Shown here piece after piece: positions 31,190-43,159 of a stretch of DNA of 55,716 nucleotides. Origin of the DNA: Tubiluchus corallicola (Eukaryota; Priapulida; Priapulimorpha; Priapulimorphida; Tubiluchidae); the NCBI GenBank assembly GCA_030141605.1, contig JAQGDQ010001203.1, forward strand, positions 1 to 55,716, in the 5' to 3' direction. The position numbers were made by a program, and so were the translations under genes. How positions within the stretch are numbered: position 1 is the first letter of the stretch; each line of letters starts with the position of its first letter. The notes beneath the pieces are model-generated. The model searched no databases. It saw only the letters and a program-made list of their open reading frames with translations, and was not told the origin of the DNA.

Positions 31190-31460
31190 GACAACGTGGC
31201 GCCATCTTCAGGCGTTCCTCAAAAGAACAATAATCTCTGAAAACTGAACGACTTTCATAATGCAGCGCCACGCTCGCCGTCACTTATAAATACGATTGAA
31301 AAAGGTAACCATTTAATAATCCGGCGCCACCTTCAGGCCCACGAAAGTACTATTTGAATACTAAAGCACTTGAAATGCGTTGCTGTTGCCACACGAAATA
31401 ATCCTATATACCATTCTCTACTAATCCAGTTAACAAAGTGGCGCCATCTTTCGTAAGCAT
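31190..31460. repeat. Degenerate ~60-bp repeat carrying GGCGCCATCTT
   Basis: GTGGCGCCATCTTCAGGCG at about 31197, GCAGCGCCACGCTCGCC at 31262, CCGGCGCCACCTTCAGGCCC at 31321, a weak GCTGTTGCCACACG at 31382 and GTGGCGCCATCTTTCG at 31439 are spaced close to 60 bases apart. The rest of the unit is hardly conserved. The core resembles animal CTCF-type sites, but this is not established. Confidence 0.55.
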
Positions 31461-33098
31461 TCCAAGTACTTTATAGGTATTAAACATTTGTCACAGAAAC
31501 TGATTATAAAAACGGCATTCACTCCTACTGCACCGTAAATGACTATAAAAAGCTTTAGCACTAAGCGAGTCAACGTCAAGCTCTGAACAGAATAAGACCT
31601 CCAAGAATGACAAATCAGGTGCCAATAACAAGTTTGTTCAATTCAACTGAGGTTTATTTGTCTTGTGCAATTCAAAAAAATTTTTTTTGATGATTTATGC
31701 TAATATGGTGATAAAAGCTATGTCATATTTTTTTTCATACACCCGTTTGAGTAGTGAGTTCGCACTTAAAACTAAGTTTTTAAAAAATCGTTTTTCGTCT
31801 TTTGGTTTTAACAAACTTTGTATCAGCTTTACACTGTAGCAACGGCACGGATTCTGTGCATTACTTTAGTTGCTTCAATTATTTATTATTAATAGAGTTC
31901 TATTATTCCAGCTTTTTTATAAAAATTGCTGCAGATTTAAATGTTAAAAATCCAAGACGAAGTGTATTTCTCTTTCATTAAAAACGTTCATTTATAAGAA
32001 TGTCATTTTAAATAATCTCAGTCAATGATTTCAATTATAAATGCTATGGAATTATCCAAAAACTGCATTATGCCTGCTGAAGTATAAATGTAGCAGAAAC
32101 CTATTTATCAGGTGAAGCGGTAGCAAGTTTTAAATGCATAGGTTAAAGACAAAATTCTGCAGAGAATTTGACTCAAAATTTGTGGATACATGCCCTGCTT
32201 GTTTTTGTTATAGTTTAAAATTTTATGTATCATTTTTGGAAATAAAAAGTACATTGTTATGTTGATAGTTTACGCTAAATGTGTTTCTTTTTTTATTAAA
32301 ATATTGTATCAGTACTCCTAAGGTCGAGCATACTGTGAATTATTTCATTTATCTATATATTTTACTTTTCATTGAATAAGTTTTTCGTAATTTTTATAAA
32401 GGAACAAAACATGAGAATGTTGTCACGTGTAATTTCCAAAAATATTACTTCAACTGAAGCGCAAAAGGCCATGAATGTTCACGAAATGAATTTTTGTTTT
32501 ATTAACTATATTTGCCGCTAACAGAGGGCAGCACGATAACGAAAGCCGTGTAAGAATGCGAGGTATCTTATAAGCCGGCAGCGTAGTAGATAAACAACAG
32601 GAAATGTTAGACTGTCACGTGTATGTGCTTAACTATATGATGATTTTAATGCTTTGTGTCCATCTGCCTAATGCAAACAAATGAAGAAATTACAATTAAA
32701 TATTAAGTGCACAACATAATTAACGTAACCATCCGACATATTTAAAGAGGAATGCAAACTAACTGAAGATCAAATTTCTAATCTCCGTGGATATTTGAAA
32801 TACAATAAAAGCAAGAGATTTCTCTTTTTTGTACCTTGACTGAATTAAATGAAATTTCAACGTTTATGATGGAGGACTAATTATATACAAATAATTGTTT
32901 GGCACTTTCAAGTACAATTATTTAAGTTAATAATTGTCATTTCTGTCTGTTTATTGTTTTGTTTTCCCGTTGTATAATTTTGTGTGTTATTATATTCATG
33001 TATGTATTGTAAATATGTAACTAATTGTATTTGTAAATATACGGCAACAATGGCGGCCGGATGCGGTAGGACGACTGGTAGTTGTTCGTACGGTGGAA
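31461..33098. other. AT-rich intergenic DNA, nothing recognised
   Basis: No ORF, RNA gene or repeat is recognised on either strand. ACAGAGGGCAGCACG at 32520 resembles a CTCF half site. Confidence 0.35.
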
Positions 33099-33303
33099 GA
33101 GGTTATACTGCAAAAGACAAAAGAACAACATTGAAGATCAAAACACTACTTGAATAAACGCGCATTGTTGCTAGTTGAGGGTCTCAGGTCGAGGGTACAG
33201 AGTTAGTGATTGCTGAGGTTATACTGCAAAAGACAAAAGAACAACATTGAACATCAAAACACTACTTGAACAAACGCGCATTGTTGCTAGTTGAGGGTCT
33301 CAG
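33099..33303. repeat. 116-bp offset duplication
   Basis: About 89 bases from GAGGTTATACTGCAAAAGAC to GTTGAGGGTCTCAG occur at 33099 and again at 33215 with three changes. Confidence 0.93.
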
Positions 33304-33427
33304 CAGGTACAGGTGACTGAGCAGCACTGGCCAAGGCCACAACCTGGATCGACTCCAGTTCAATAATAATTTTAAATGTAGGTGGCAGCACACATTATTG
33401 TAGTAGTTTAAGAATCGCAAATAAAAT

Positions 33428-33490
33428 GTGTGGCAAGTGCACCCTGGGACAGCTAACCCGTGTCGTTTTACCAGCTTGTGCGAACATTTT
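33428..33490 (+). repeat. Short interspersed repeat family E, copy 1
   Basis: GTGCACCCTGG...GTTTTACCAGCTTGTGCGAA then CATTTTAAATTATTA is similar to 50347-50415 (GCGCACCCTGG...ATTTTACCAATTGGCACAAA then CATTTTAAATTATTA). The type is not known. After it, to about 33780, lies a loose AAGCAA-rich simple repeat. Confidence 0.5.
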
Positions 33491-33902
33491 AAATTATTAA
33501 TAATATAATATATTAATTCATATTTTTGTAAGAACAAAAAAGGGAGCAAACAACTAAGCAAAAGTAAAATTAAAACAAGAAACATAAGCAAGTAATCAAG
33601 CAAATGAGCAAGCAAGCAAACATTAAAAACAGGTAGTTAAGCAAGTAAACAAGCGAATGAACAAACTAGCAACCCAGTAAGCAAAAAAAAAACTAAATAA
33701 AGCAAATAAGCAAACGAAACAGCAAAAAGTCAGTGAGCAAAGAATTAAACAAACGAGAAAGCAAGCGTGAAAACAGCAAACAAAACGTACCACCTCCACC
33801 CATTTTCACAACATGCAATACCAAGTTATTGTTTACTTTTTTATTATCAAATGTTTCAGCCGTAAACCTGTAATAATCGCTCGTTTTTTAATATGAATCA
33901 TA

Positions 33903-34976
33903 TGAAAAGCTGACTCAATAACTGCTTGTGGTGTGTTATTAAATGCGTTGTTAAAATGTTGTTGAAAAGCTGACTCAGTAACTGCTTGTGGTGTGTTATT
34001 AAATGCGTTGTTAAATGTTGTTGAAAAGCTGACTCAGTAACTGCTTGTGGTGTGTTATTAAATGCGTTGTTAAAATGTTGTTGAAAAGCTGACCCAGCAA
34101 CTGCTTGTGGTGTGTCATTAAATGCGTTGTTAAAATGTTGTTGAAAAGCTGACTCAGTAACTGCTTGTGGTGTGTTATTAAATGCGTTGTTAAAATGTCG
34201 TTGAAAAGCTGACCCAGCAACTGCTTGTGGTGTGTCATTAAATGCGTTGTTAAAATGTTGTTGAAAAGCTGACCCAGTAACTGCTTGTGGTGTGTCATTA
34301 AATGCGTTGTTAAAATGTTGTTGAAAAGCTGACCCAGTAACTGCTTGTGGTGTGTTATTAAATGCGTTGTTAAAATGTTGTTGAAAAGCTGACTCAGTAA
34401 CTGCTTGTGGTGTGTTATTAAATGCGTTGTTAAAATGTTGTTGAAAGCTGACTCAGTAACTGCTTGTGGTGTGTTATTAAATGCGTTGTTAAAATGTTGT
34501 TGAAAGCTGACTCAGTAACTGCTTGTGGTGTGTCATTAAATGCGTTGTTAAAATGTTGTTGAAAAGCTGACTCAGTAACTGCTTGTGGTGTGTTATTAAA
34601 TGCGTTGTTAAAATGTCGTTGAAAAGCTGACCCAGCAACTGCTTGTGGTGTGTCATTAAATGCGTTGTTAAAATGTCGTTGAAAAGCTGACCCAGTAACT
34701 GCTTGTGGTGTGTCATTAAATGCGTTGTTAAAATGTCGTTGAAAAGCTGACCCAGTAACTGCTTGTGGTGTGTCATTAAATGCGTTGTTAAAATGTTGTT
34801 GAAAAGCTGACTCAGTAACTGCTTGTGGTGTGTTATTAAATGCGTTGTTAAAATGTTGTTGAAAGCTGACTCAGTAACTGCTTGTGGTGTGTCATTAAAT
34901 GCGTTGTTAAAATGTTGTTGAAAGCTGACCCAGCAACTGCTTGTGGTGTGTCATTAAATGCGTTGTTAAAATGTTG
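33903..34976. repeat. 60-bp minisatellite, about 18 copies
   Basis: The unit is GTTGAAAAGCTGACTCAGTA plus ACTGCTTGTGGTGTGTTATT plus AAATGCGTTGTTAAAATGTT. Variants CTCAGTA/CCCAGCA and TTATT/TCATT alternate. Since 60 is a multiple of three, minus-strand frames (ILTTHLMTHHKQLLGQLFN) open over several units; single-base deletions break them, so I do not call a gene. Confidence 0.97.
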
Positions 34977-35187
34977 TGTGTTCTCGTTAATACAACGTTT
35001 TTCCTGCAATTATACATTTAGTTTAAACATCATTTATGGGAGTATACAAGCAGAATAAAAGTATCTGATTTGTTTAAATACAAATTGTTTATTTACAAGC
35101 AATAAGCAATTATGGTGTGGGGGGCGGGGAATCGTGACCCTACAAGGGTTAAGCAAACATACTAACATTACATGAGTAAACATAAAA

Positions 35188-35735
35188 ACACTCCAATTTA
35201 CATTTCAAGAACAAGTCAAATCATTTCATCAAACTATTTACAATGGAGAAAAAAGTAAAAAACTCCAATTTGCATTTCAAGAACAAGTCAAATCATTTCA
35301 GCAAACTATTTACAATGGAGAAAAAAGTAAACTCCAATTTACATTTCAAGAACAAGTCAAATCATTTCATCAAACTATTTACAATGGAGAAAAAAGTAAA
35401 AAAACTCCAATTTACATTTCAAGAACAAGTCAAATCATTTCAGCAAACTATTTACAATGGAGAAAAAAGTAAACTCCAATTTACATTTCAAGAACAAGTC
35501 AAATCATTTCAGCAAACTATTTACAATGGAGAAAAAAGTAAAAAAACTCCAATTTACATTTCAAGAACAAGTCAAATCATTTCATCAAACTATTTACAAT
35601 GGAGAAAAAAGTAAAAAACTCCAATTTACATTTCAAGAACAAGTCAAATCATTTCATCAAACTATTTACAATGGAGAAAAAAGTAAAAAAACTCCAATTT
35701 ACATTTCAAGAACAAGTCAAATCATTTCATCAAAC
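35188..35735. repeat. ~72-bp minisatellite, eight copies
   Basis: The unit contains CTCCAATTTACATTTCAAGA, ACAAGTCAAATCATTTCATC and AAACTATTTACAATGGAGAA followed by an A-rich linker of variable length, which shifts the frame between units. Confidence 0.96.
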
Positions 35736-36369
35736 AATATTCAAAAACCTTCTGTATTTACATATTTACATAATTCTGTAGTTATAGCAGTGGTTATACT
35801 AAGAGTTAAACTGCTATATTACGTACTTATGAAGGCTCGGTAACTGGACCCATGGAGGACTCCGTATTTTTGTTATGATTACTATTATGTTCATTAAAAT
35901 ATATGTAGAAAAAATGTTCAAAACGTTCCAAATCTGTTCAACTGAACATTTCTTTGATGTTCAAAAATGCTCATTCTGACATTGCGAACAAGTTCAAGAT
36001 TCAACTTCTCCTGTTATGAGCAAAAATATTCATTTTAATGTCAGCAAAAAGCTAACGCAGTTTCTCTTTGGAGGTTATTTCAATGTTGGCACGTTAAAAG
36101 CCAGTGCAAGACAGCTTTGTACTGTGAGGATGTGCCAAGTCAAAAGCCAGTGCAAGATGACCCAAACTTCTCTCCTTAAGCTTGGAGAATTACATTTCAA
36201 TTTGAACGTTAATTGCTATTTGCAATTTAGAGCTTCAGCATCATCAGCGGATACATTACAGTTTCTCGGATTTTTTAATATAAAAATATAAAAGTGCTTA
36301 CATATTTCGCATAATATTTAAAGTTGACATTCAACACAAATTTTCTGCAGTGCATTGTATTCTAAAGTG
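35736..36369. other. Unassigned DNA between arrays
   Basis: No coding signal. A few repeats of AAAATGTTCA-like words near 35910-35990 are seen. Confidence 0.3.
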
Positions 36370-36960
36370 CAATATATGCTGCAATATATTCTATTAATTG
36401 TCACATATCCAATAAGCTGCAATATTCTATTAACTGCAATATATCGTAGCAACTGTAGTATATTCTATTAATGGTAACATACACTATATGCTGCAATATT
36501 CTGTTAACTGCAATATATCGTAGCAACTGCAGTATATTCTATTAATGGTAACACGTCCTATAAGCTGCAATATTCTGTTACAATATTCTATTAACTGCAA
36601 TATATCGTAGCAACAGCAGTATATATTCTATTAATGGTAACATACACTATATGCTGCAATATTCTGTTAACTGCAATGCATCACAGCAGCTGCAGTACAT
36701 TCTATTAATGGTAACATATCCTATATGCTGCAATATTCTGTTAACTGCAATATATCGTAGCAACTGCAGTATATTCTATTAATTGTAACATATCCTATAA
36801 GCTGCAATATTTCTAGAAACTGCAACCTTCAACAAACTACAATATACCATACAAGCTGCACTATATTCTATTAATTGTTAACGTATCCCCTATAAGACGA
36901 TGTATTTTTAGAAACTGCAATATATCATGCAAACTGCAATATATTCTATTAATTTTTACA
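36370..36960. repeat. Degenerate ~72-bp array of TGCAATAT words
   Basis: Units with AAGCTGCAATATTCTGTTAA, CTGCAATATATCGTAGCAAC and GCAGTATATTCTATTAATGG recur seven to eight times with insertions and deletions; each unit has internal three-fold similarity (CTGCAATAT). Confidence 0.88.
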
Positions 36961-37005
36961 TGTACTTTAAGCTGTAGTATTTCTAAAAACTGCAGTATAT
37001 TGTAT

Positions 37006-37205
37006 AAGCTACAGTATGTTAAGTTAGTTGCACTGTATCGTATACAAGTTGTGCATAAAAACTATTTATTAAGCTACAGTATGTTAAGTAAGTTGCACTG
37101 TATCGTATACAAGTTGTGCATAAAAACTATTTATTAAGCTACAGTATGTTAAGTTAGTTGTACTGTATCGTATACAAGTTGTGCATAAAAACTAACTATT
37201 TATAA
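37006..37205. repeat. 65-bp tandem repeat, three copies
   Basis: Copies start AAGCTACAGTATGTTAAGT at 37006, 37071 and 37136. Confidence 0.96.
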
Positions 37206-37342
37206 GATAGAGTGACCATGATGCTGATGATGCTGGATGTTTGTGAGGCGGCAGTTACCGAGCCGATGAGGAGGAATTTTCTGAAGAGCAGGGGGAGGGG
37301 GATTGAAAACAATAATCATTAATAATAATTTCTATTTCTGGT

Positions 37343-37490
37343 GCTTTAATTAAGAAGCGTAATTGTTCAAAGTACGCTCAAAACATTTTAAAGATTTGAA
37401 GCACCAATGTTGCTTTAATTATTGTTAATTAAGAAGCGTAATTGTTCAAAGAACGCTTAAAACGTTTTAATGATTCGAAGCATCAAAAGT
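37343..37490. repeat. 82-bp duplication, diverged
   Basis: TTAATTAAGAAGCGTAATTG with TTCAAAG(T/A)ACGCT occurs at about 37343 and 37425, each followed by similar AAAACNTTTTAA and GAAGCA words. Confidence 0.85.
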
Positions 37491-37655
37491 GTTCATAATA
37501 GAATTGATCCCCCTCCCATGCCGATAGTGACCAGGCGGTGGGAAGCTAATTTTTAACAACATGGCGACACATATTTCAGCCATATTTAATTGATTGTACA
37601 TTCAAACGTTATCTATACATGGACAGCCATGGTTACGATATTAGGCAACATCTTT

Positions 37656-37786
37656 AATTTATGCAAGGTGGCAAACTTGATGCCTATAGTCAAAATAACC
37701 GCTTGACTATATACAAGGTTTAAATTATGCAACGTGGCAAACTTGATGCCTATAGTCAAAATAACAGCTTGACTATATACAAGGTT
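37656..37786. repeat. 69-bp duplication with hairpin
   Basis: Two copies of GTGGCAAACTTGATGCC followed by TATAGTCAAAATAAC and GCTTGACTATATACAAGG. In each unit TATAGTCAA and TTGACTATA can pair as a 9-bp stem with an 8-base loop. Confidence 0.92.
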
Positions 37787-37977
37787 GTGTGTCATAATAG
37801 TAATTATTCTCATAGAAGAAACATTTAGCCATTATTCCTCATATGCTGGAAAAGGATGGACAAATCTTTGTATGACAAAATGATAGAAATTACCATTACT
37901 GGTTCGTGAAAAAAATGTAGTGATAGATTCCATATGAAATGAGATTGTAGTAGAGCGATAAAGATCACATTACAGAT

Positions 37978-38835
37978 TCATCGAGTAACATGATACATAG
38001 CCATGTCACAGTATAGTGATGGATGTTATAGAACAGTGATGGAAACTACCATCATCAACGAGTCACATAAAATGTGATAGTAACGAAAAAACTGCCATCA
38101 AGGCATCAAATGAAGAGACATGATAACGTGATGCGAGTCACTGTTAATTAACATGATACATAGCCATGTCACAGTATAGTGATGGATGTTATAGAACAGT
38201 GATGGAAACTACCATCATAAACGAGTCACATAAAATGATGTGATAGTAACGAAAAAACTGCCACCAAGGCATCAAATGAAGAGACATGATAACGTGATGC
38301 GAGTCACTGTTAATGTCTTCATCGAGTAACATGATACATAGCCATGTCACAGTATAGTGATGGATGTTATAGAACAGTGATGGAAACTACCATCATAAAC
38401 GAGTCACATAAAATGATGTGATAGTAACGAAAAAACTGCCATCAAGGCATCAAATGAAGAGACATGATAACGTGATGCGAGTCACTGTTAATGTCTTCAT
38501 CGAGTAACATGATACATAGCCATGTCACAGTATAGTGATGGATGTTATAGAACAGTGATGGAAACTACCATCATCAACGAGTCACATAAAATGTGATAGT
38601 AACGAAAAAACTGCCATCAAGGCATCAAATGAAGAGACATGATAACGTGATGCGAGTCACTGTTAATGTCTTCATCGAGTAACATGATACATAGCCATGT
38701 CACAGTATAGTGATGGATGTTATAGAACAGTGATGGAAAGTACCATCATCAACGAGTCGCATAAAATGATGTGATAGTAACGAAAAAAACTGCCATCAAA
38801 GCGACAAATGAAGAGACATGATAACGTGATGCGAC
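37978..38835. repeat. ~176-bp tandem repeat, five copies
   Basis: The word AACATGATACATAGCCATGT starts units at 37987, 38150, 38328, 38507 and 38681 (periods 163, 178, 179 and 174). The first unit boundary lacks TGTCTTCATCGAG and the last unit decays. Confidence 0.95.
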
Positions 38836-39271
38836 AAATGCCTTATAAGAGAGAAACGGAATATTTTAAAAAATTCTCTTGATGAAATTGAACAGAATCA
38901 CTGATTATTAATCAGTACTAAAGCAGTAAACAAGTAAAACTGATAACAGTGGTGGCAACTACTGCTAATATATCACATAAAGTGGCATGACACAGCACCG
39001 AAACTAGAATATTTCAAAAAATATTGAGCCATCAGGGAAATACTCCTGTCATGACATATGGAGAAATGCACGTTATTAAACATTGCACTGTTAAAACTGC
39101 TTGATAAAGTTGAACGTAACAGTCGGCATTGAAACTGTACCAACAATAACGGTACAGAAAACAGCCGCTATTTAAAGATTACATGATCAAAATGCCCTTG
39201 TTGAAACTGAACATAATCATTGAAAAATACAGTACGAAAGAAGGTTCCTTAAAGATTGCACATTTAAAACT

Positions 39272-40225
39272 CGAGCAAAAAACTGAAAGTAATCATCAAT
39301 GAAACTGTACCAACAATTACAGCATCGAAAAAACTCCATTAAAGATGAACGATTGTGGACAAAATTGGAAGTTATCGGTATTGAACTCGCACCAACAATT
39401 ATAGCACATATAAGAACTCCATTAAAGATTAAACGATTGAAATTGCAGTGAACAAAATTGGAAGTTATCGGCATTGAACTCGTACTAACAATTATAGCAC
39501 ATACAAAAACTCTATTAAAGATTGAACGATTGAAATTGCAGTGAATAAAATTGGAAGTTATCGGTATTGAACTCGTGCCAACAATTATAGCACATACAAA
39601 AACTCCATTAAAGATTAAACGATTGAAATTGCAATGAACAAAATTGGAAGTTATCGGCATTGAACTCGTGCCAACAATTATAGCACATACAAAAACTCCA
39701 TTAAAGATAAAACGATTGAAATTGCAGTGAACAAAATTGGAAGTTATCGGTATTGAACTCGTGCCAACAATTATAGCACATATAAGAACTCCATTAAAGA
39801 TAAAACGATTGAAATTGCAGTGAACAAAATTGGAAGTTATCGGCATTGAACTCGTACTAACAATTATAGCACATACAAAAACTCTATTAAAGATTGAACG
39901 ATTGAAATTGCAGTGGATAAAATTGGAAGTTATCGGCATTGAACTCGTGCCAACAATTATAGCACATACAAAAACTCCATTAAAGATTGAACGATTGAAA
40001 TTGCAGTGGATAAAATTGAAAGTTATCGGTATTGAACTCGTACTAACAATTATAGCACATACAAAAACTCCATTAAAGATTGAACGATTGAAATTGCAGT
40101 GGATAAAATTGAAAGTTATCGGTATTGAACTCATACCAACAATTATAGAAAAAATTACAGAAAAAAGCTTCATTAACGATTGTAGGATCAAAATTGAATT
40201 GATTAAATTGAAAATAATCAACACT
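39272..40225. repeat. 93-bp minisatellite, nine core and about two decayed copies
   Basis: The unit contains AATTGGAAGTTATCGGTATT, GAACTCGTGCCAACAATTAT, AGCACATACAAAAACTCCAT and TAAAGATTGAACGATTGAAA. Units at both ends are increasingly diverged, on the left back to about 39110. The 93-bp period keeps minus-strand frame open for 344 codons of hydrophobic repeat; there is no ATG-supported start, splice signal or constraint visible, so no gene is called. Confidence 0.96.
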
Positions 40226-40964
40226 GAAACCTGACAAGAAATTAACTTCAAATGGCTTTGCCAGATTTGTTCTGCTGCTTAAGAGACAGGAGTTTAAGAT
40301 TAGGGATATTTTTGCATTCAACTGCAAGGTCACGTTGTTGTGGAGGGACTGCAACTAGACTCTTTATGAAAACTAATCATCTAAGAGTAGACATTGGACC
40401 AGGAAGGTGAACTGTGATTTTGATATGGTCACCCATCCATTTACTATCGGGTCTCTAGCTTCGATTGCTAAACTAGGTCAGCCATGTTTTGGCTAATATG
40501 ATTTTAGTAACGACGACTAATCCGTGTGCTATCTAGTCTTTACTGTATAAAATTTCGATTCCTAAACAAAGTCAGCCATATTTTAGCGTATGTGATTTTA
40601 GTAGTGGTCACTCATCTAACTACTTTCTAGTCTTAGCTCTGGTTAACTTCACTTCAATTGCCAAGATTACTAATTTCGCCCTAAAGCTAGTTCAACAAAA
40701 AGCAAACACCAGGCGGCACAACCAGTTAGCAAAACACTTGCTAGTCACAGCCTAAAAAGCTTATAAATGAAATGCTTTACAAAAATAAAGATGGATTTTG
40801 CAAATATTAGACTAAAGTATTATTAAATAATTTGTGAAAGGCCTGCAATTAACAAGGTTAGGCTGGGGGGTGAATCAGGTTTTGAATTATTCGTAAGGTA
40901 ATGGACAAAATATGGGAAGTTACTTTTGAACAGGGATCTAAATGATCTGCATAAAAATTTGAAA
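40226..40964. other. Unassigned DNA between arrays
   Basis: A loose duplication of GTGATTTT...GGTCACTCATC-like words is seen at 40410-40610. No gene recognised. Confidence 0.3.
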
Positions 40965-41252
40965 TCACTGTACAGTTCTTTCAACTGCATAGCTTTCTGT
41001 AGTTCTTTAAACCGCAGAACTTTTTGTACAGTTCTTTAAACTGCACAATTTTCTGTACAGTTCTTTAAACCGCATAACTTTTTGTACAGTTCTTTAAACT
41101 GCATAATTTTCTGTACAGTTCTTTAAACCGCATAACTTTTTGTACAGTTCTTTTAAGCTGCATAACTTTCTGTACAGTTCTTTAAGCTGCATAGCTTTCT
41201 GTAGTTCTTTAAACCGCATAACTTTTTGTACAGTTCTTTAAACTGCATAATA
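40965..41252. repeat. 27-28-bp minisatellite, about ten copies
   Basis: Unit TTTCTGTACAGTTCTTTAAA plus CCGCATAAC, with TTT(C/T)TGTA and AC(C/T)GCA variants that alternate in roughly paired order, suggesting a two-unit higher-order period. Confidence 0.93.
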
Positions 41253-41869
41253 ATATATGCTTCCCTCAAGTACTTACAGTAGTATGTTAGTAGAAAGAAA
41301 CTGTCAGTCAGTTAATGCCTAGGACTTGTCCGTCTTTACTGAAAGTTTGTTCTGTACAGTAGCGACATACACTGTACATGTACATACTTCTATACACGCG
41401 CGCTATGCATAGAAGTATAAATCTGCATGTACAGAATGTATACCACTAAGGTTCTGTACCATATTAGTTCGTAAATAGAATCAGAGGTTAATAGCTCAAT
41501 GTCAGAACTCGGTGTACTTTTGGGAAGCATTTTAAGTTAACAAAATCGTGACTTGTGGTAACAAATTTCTGGTTAGAACTTTTTCAGTACAGCGTGGAGT
41601 TTAGCAAATTCTACGAAATATTTCTTTTAAAGATAACGGGAACATTTAAAAGGAAATGAAGGAACTTCAGGCTCTCGTCAAGGAAAGGAAAGATGGGCCG
41701 GGAGGAGACTGCAGGTTGTCCATCCCACTCCAACCTTGTTTCCTCCTTATTTTACGAACTATTAACATTGATTCAACCAGTAAAAAAAATGTATTTATAT
41801 ACAATGGAAGTTTCACGAAAAATGTAGACTTTCCCTTTAACATATACTTTGTTGGGATAACTGTTTTCC
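41253..41869. other. Unassigned DNA with a short open frame
   Basis: An ATG at 41656 opens MKELQALVKERKDGPGGDCR and continues to 41916, but the GC-rich first third and AT-rich remainder differ, the frame runs into the next minisatellite, and there is no supporting splice signal beyond a weak CTGCAG/GTTGTC. The GC-rich part (41656-41740) may be an exon or an element fragment. Confidence 0.25.
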
Positions 41870-42340
41870 CTTTCACACAGGGGATGGGCAGACATGGCTT
41901 TCTAAGGCATGACTGAATTTCATTTCACAGAGGGGATGGGAGGACATGGCTCTCTTCTAAAATCATGACTGACTTTCATTACACAGAGGGGATGGGAGGA
42001 CATGGCTTCCTTCTAAAAGCATGACTGACTTTCATTACACAGAGGGGATGGGAGGACATGGCTCTCTTCTAAAATCATGACTGACTTTCATTACACAGAG
42101 GGGATGGGAGGACATGGCTCTCTTCTAAAATCATGACTGACTATCATTACACAGAGGGGATGGGAGGACATGGCTTCCTTCTAAAATCATGACTGAATTT
42201 CATTACACAGAGGGGATGGGAGGACATGGCTCTCTTCTAAAAGCATGACTGAATTTCATTACACAGAGGGCATGGGAGGACATGGCTTCCTTCTAAAAGC
42301 ATGACTGACTTTCATTACAAAGAGGGCATGGGAGGATATG
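41870..42340. repeat. 56-bp minisatellite with splice-acceptor-like unit
   Basis: Eight units containing TTCATTACACAGAGGGGATG plus GGAGGACATGGCT and TCTTCTAAAATCATGACTGA. Each has a pyrimidine-containing stretch ending in ACAG, like a 3' splice site. Confidence 0.95.
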
Positions 42341-43112
42341 GGTTTGTTTCTAAAGTATGAACAACTTTCATTTCACTTATCTAGAACGTGGCTATCTCTC
42401 GTTTCCTGGGAGACGGCAAAACTAAAAAACCCTCAAATGATTTTCAAGGAAGTAGCTGTCTCTCATTCCACAGTAAGAGTTCTAGAGCACGACTGTCTTT
42501 TAGTTTTTGTTAAAGTACTACCTCTTCCGGAAGTGGTTGTGGAGGTTAGACATAATTAAAATAATAGGGAATTTACTATTATAAGTAAAAAAAACTTGTA
42601 ACAAACCTTAGTTTATTGATAAGCGAAAGATAACTGTATATTTGTACAAGGGTTTGACAAAATTAGGCCTGCCTAAAACTAGAAACAGTGAATGGATAAA
42701 GATGGATTCCCCTTTTGTTCATCAAGCCTTCATATTCGTTATTACTTATTTTGACCCTGTATATTAACATTAGAGCTGCTATAAAATTATAAGAAAGTTA
42801 ACGTTTATTGCATGTAATTAAAAGTTGTTATTTTTTCAAATACACGTGTATTAGCTGCGAAATTTAATTTGGTAAGTTTGACTATTTTCTTGTTGAATTT
42901 TTAAATTTTAAATGACCCTACTGTGTCCGTGTGTCTATTCGTCCACTGTCCACAATAGGTTTTTCTCTTGTATTTCTGTAACAAATGATCGGATCGTCAT
43001 GAAACTCGTGCGATTCGAACTCTAGATCCTGTGCAGTTAGAATCTTGACATTGCTAAAATGGTTTTAGCTGACCGAGCCGTAAATAACACTTCATTTTTT
43101 TGCTTATTTCAG
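42341..43112. other. Unassigned DNA upstream of the candidate exons
   Basis: No clear exon. CCTACTGTGTCCGTGTGTCTATTCGTCCA near 42917 and AATGATCGGATCGTCATGAA near 42981 form a phrase resembling a dispersed repeat. Confidence 0.3.
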
Positions 43113-43159
43113 ATTGAAGAGTCACGATTTTTTTCTGGATTATTGGATATGCCTAAGCG
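43113..43159 (+). CDS. Candidate exon a (47 nt) of an IL-17-like gene
   Basis: Flanked by TTTTTTTGCTTATTTCAG and GCG/GTAAGTAAAG, both near-perfect major splice signals. In the frame that fits the next exon it reads LKSHDFFLDYWICLS plus one base. Being so short, its frame is not informative alone. Confidence 0.5.

Noticed and set aside
34011-34776. Two 95-residue frames with MTHHKQLLGQLFN repeats
   Set aside because: By-product of the 60-bp unit; single-base deletions break the frame, and nothing suggests expression.
33903-34976. Possible CRISPR array
   Set aside because: Direct repeats with no unique spacers; the whole 60-bp unit repeats, and the context is eukaryotic.
39217-40251. 344-residue hydrophobic repeat protein on the minus strand
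   Set aside because: The frame begins at a non-ATG codon and stays open because the 93-bp unit is a multiple of three; no gene signals flank it.
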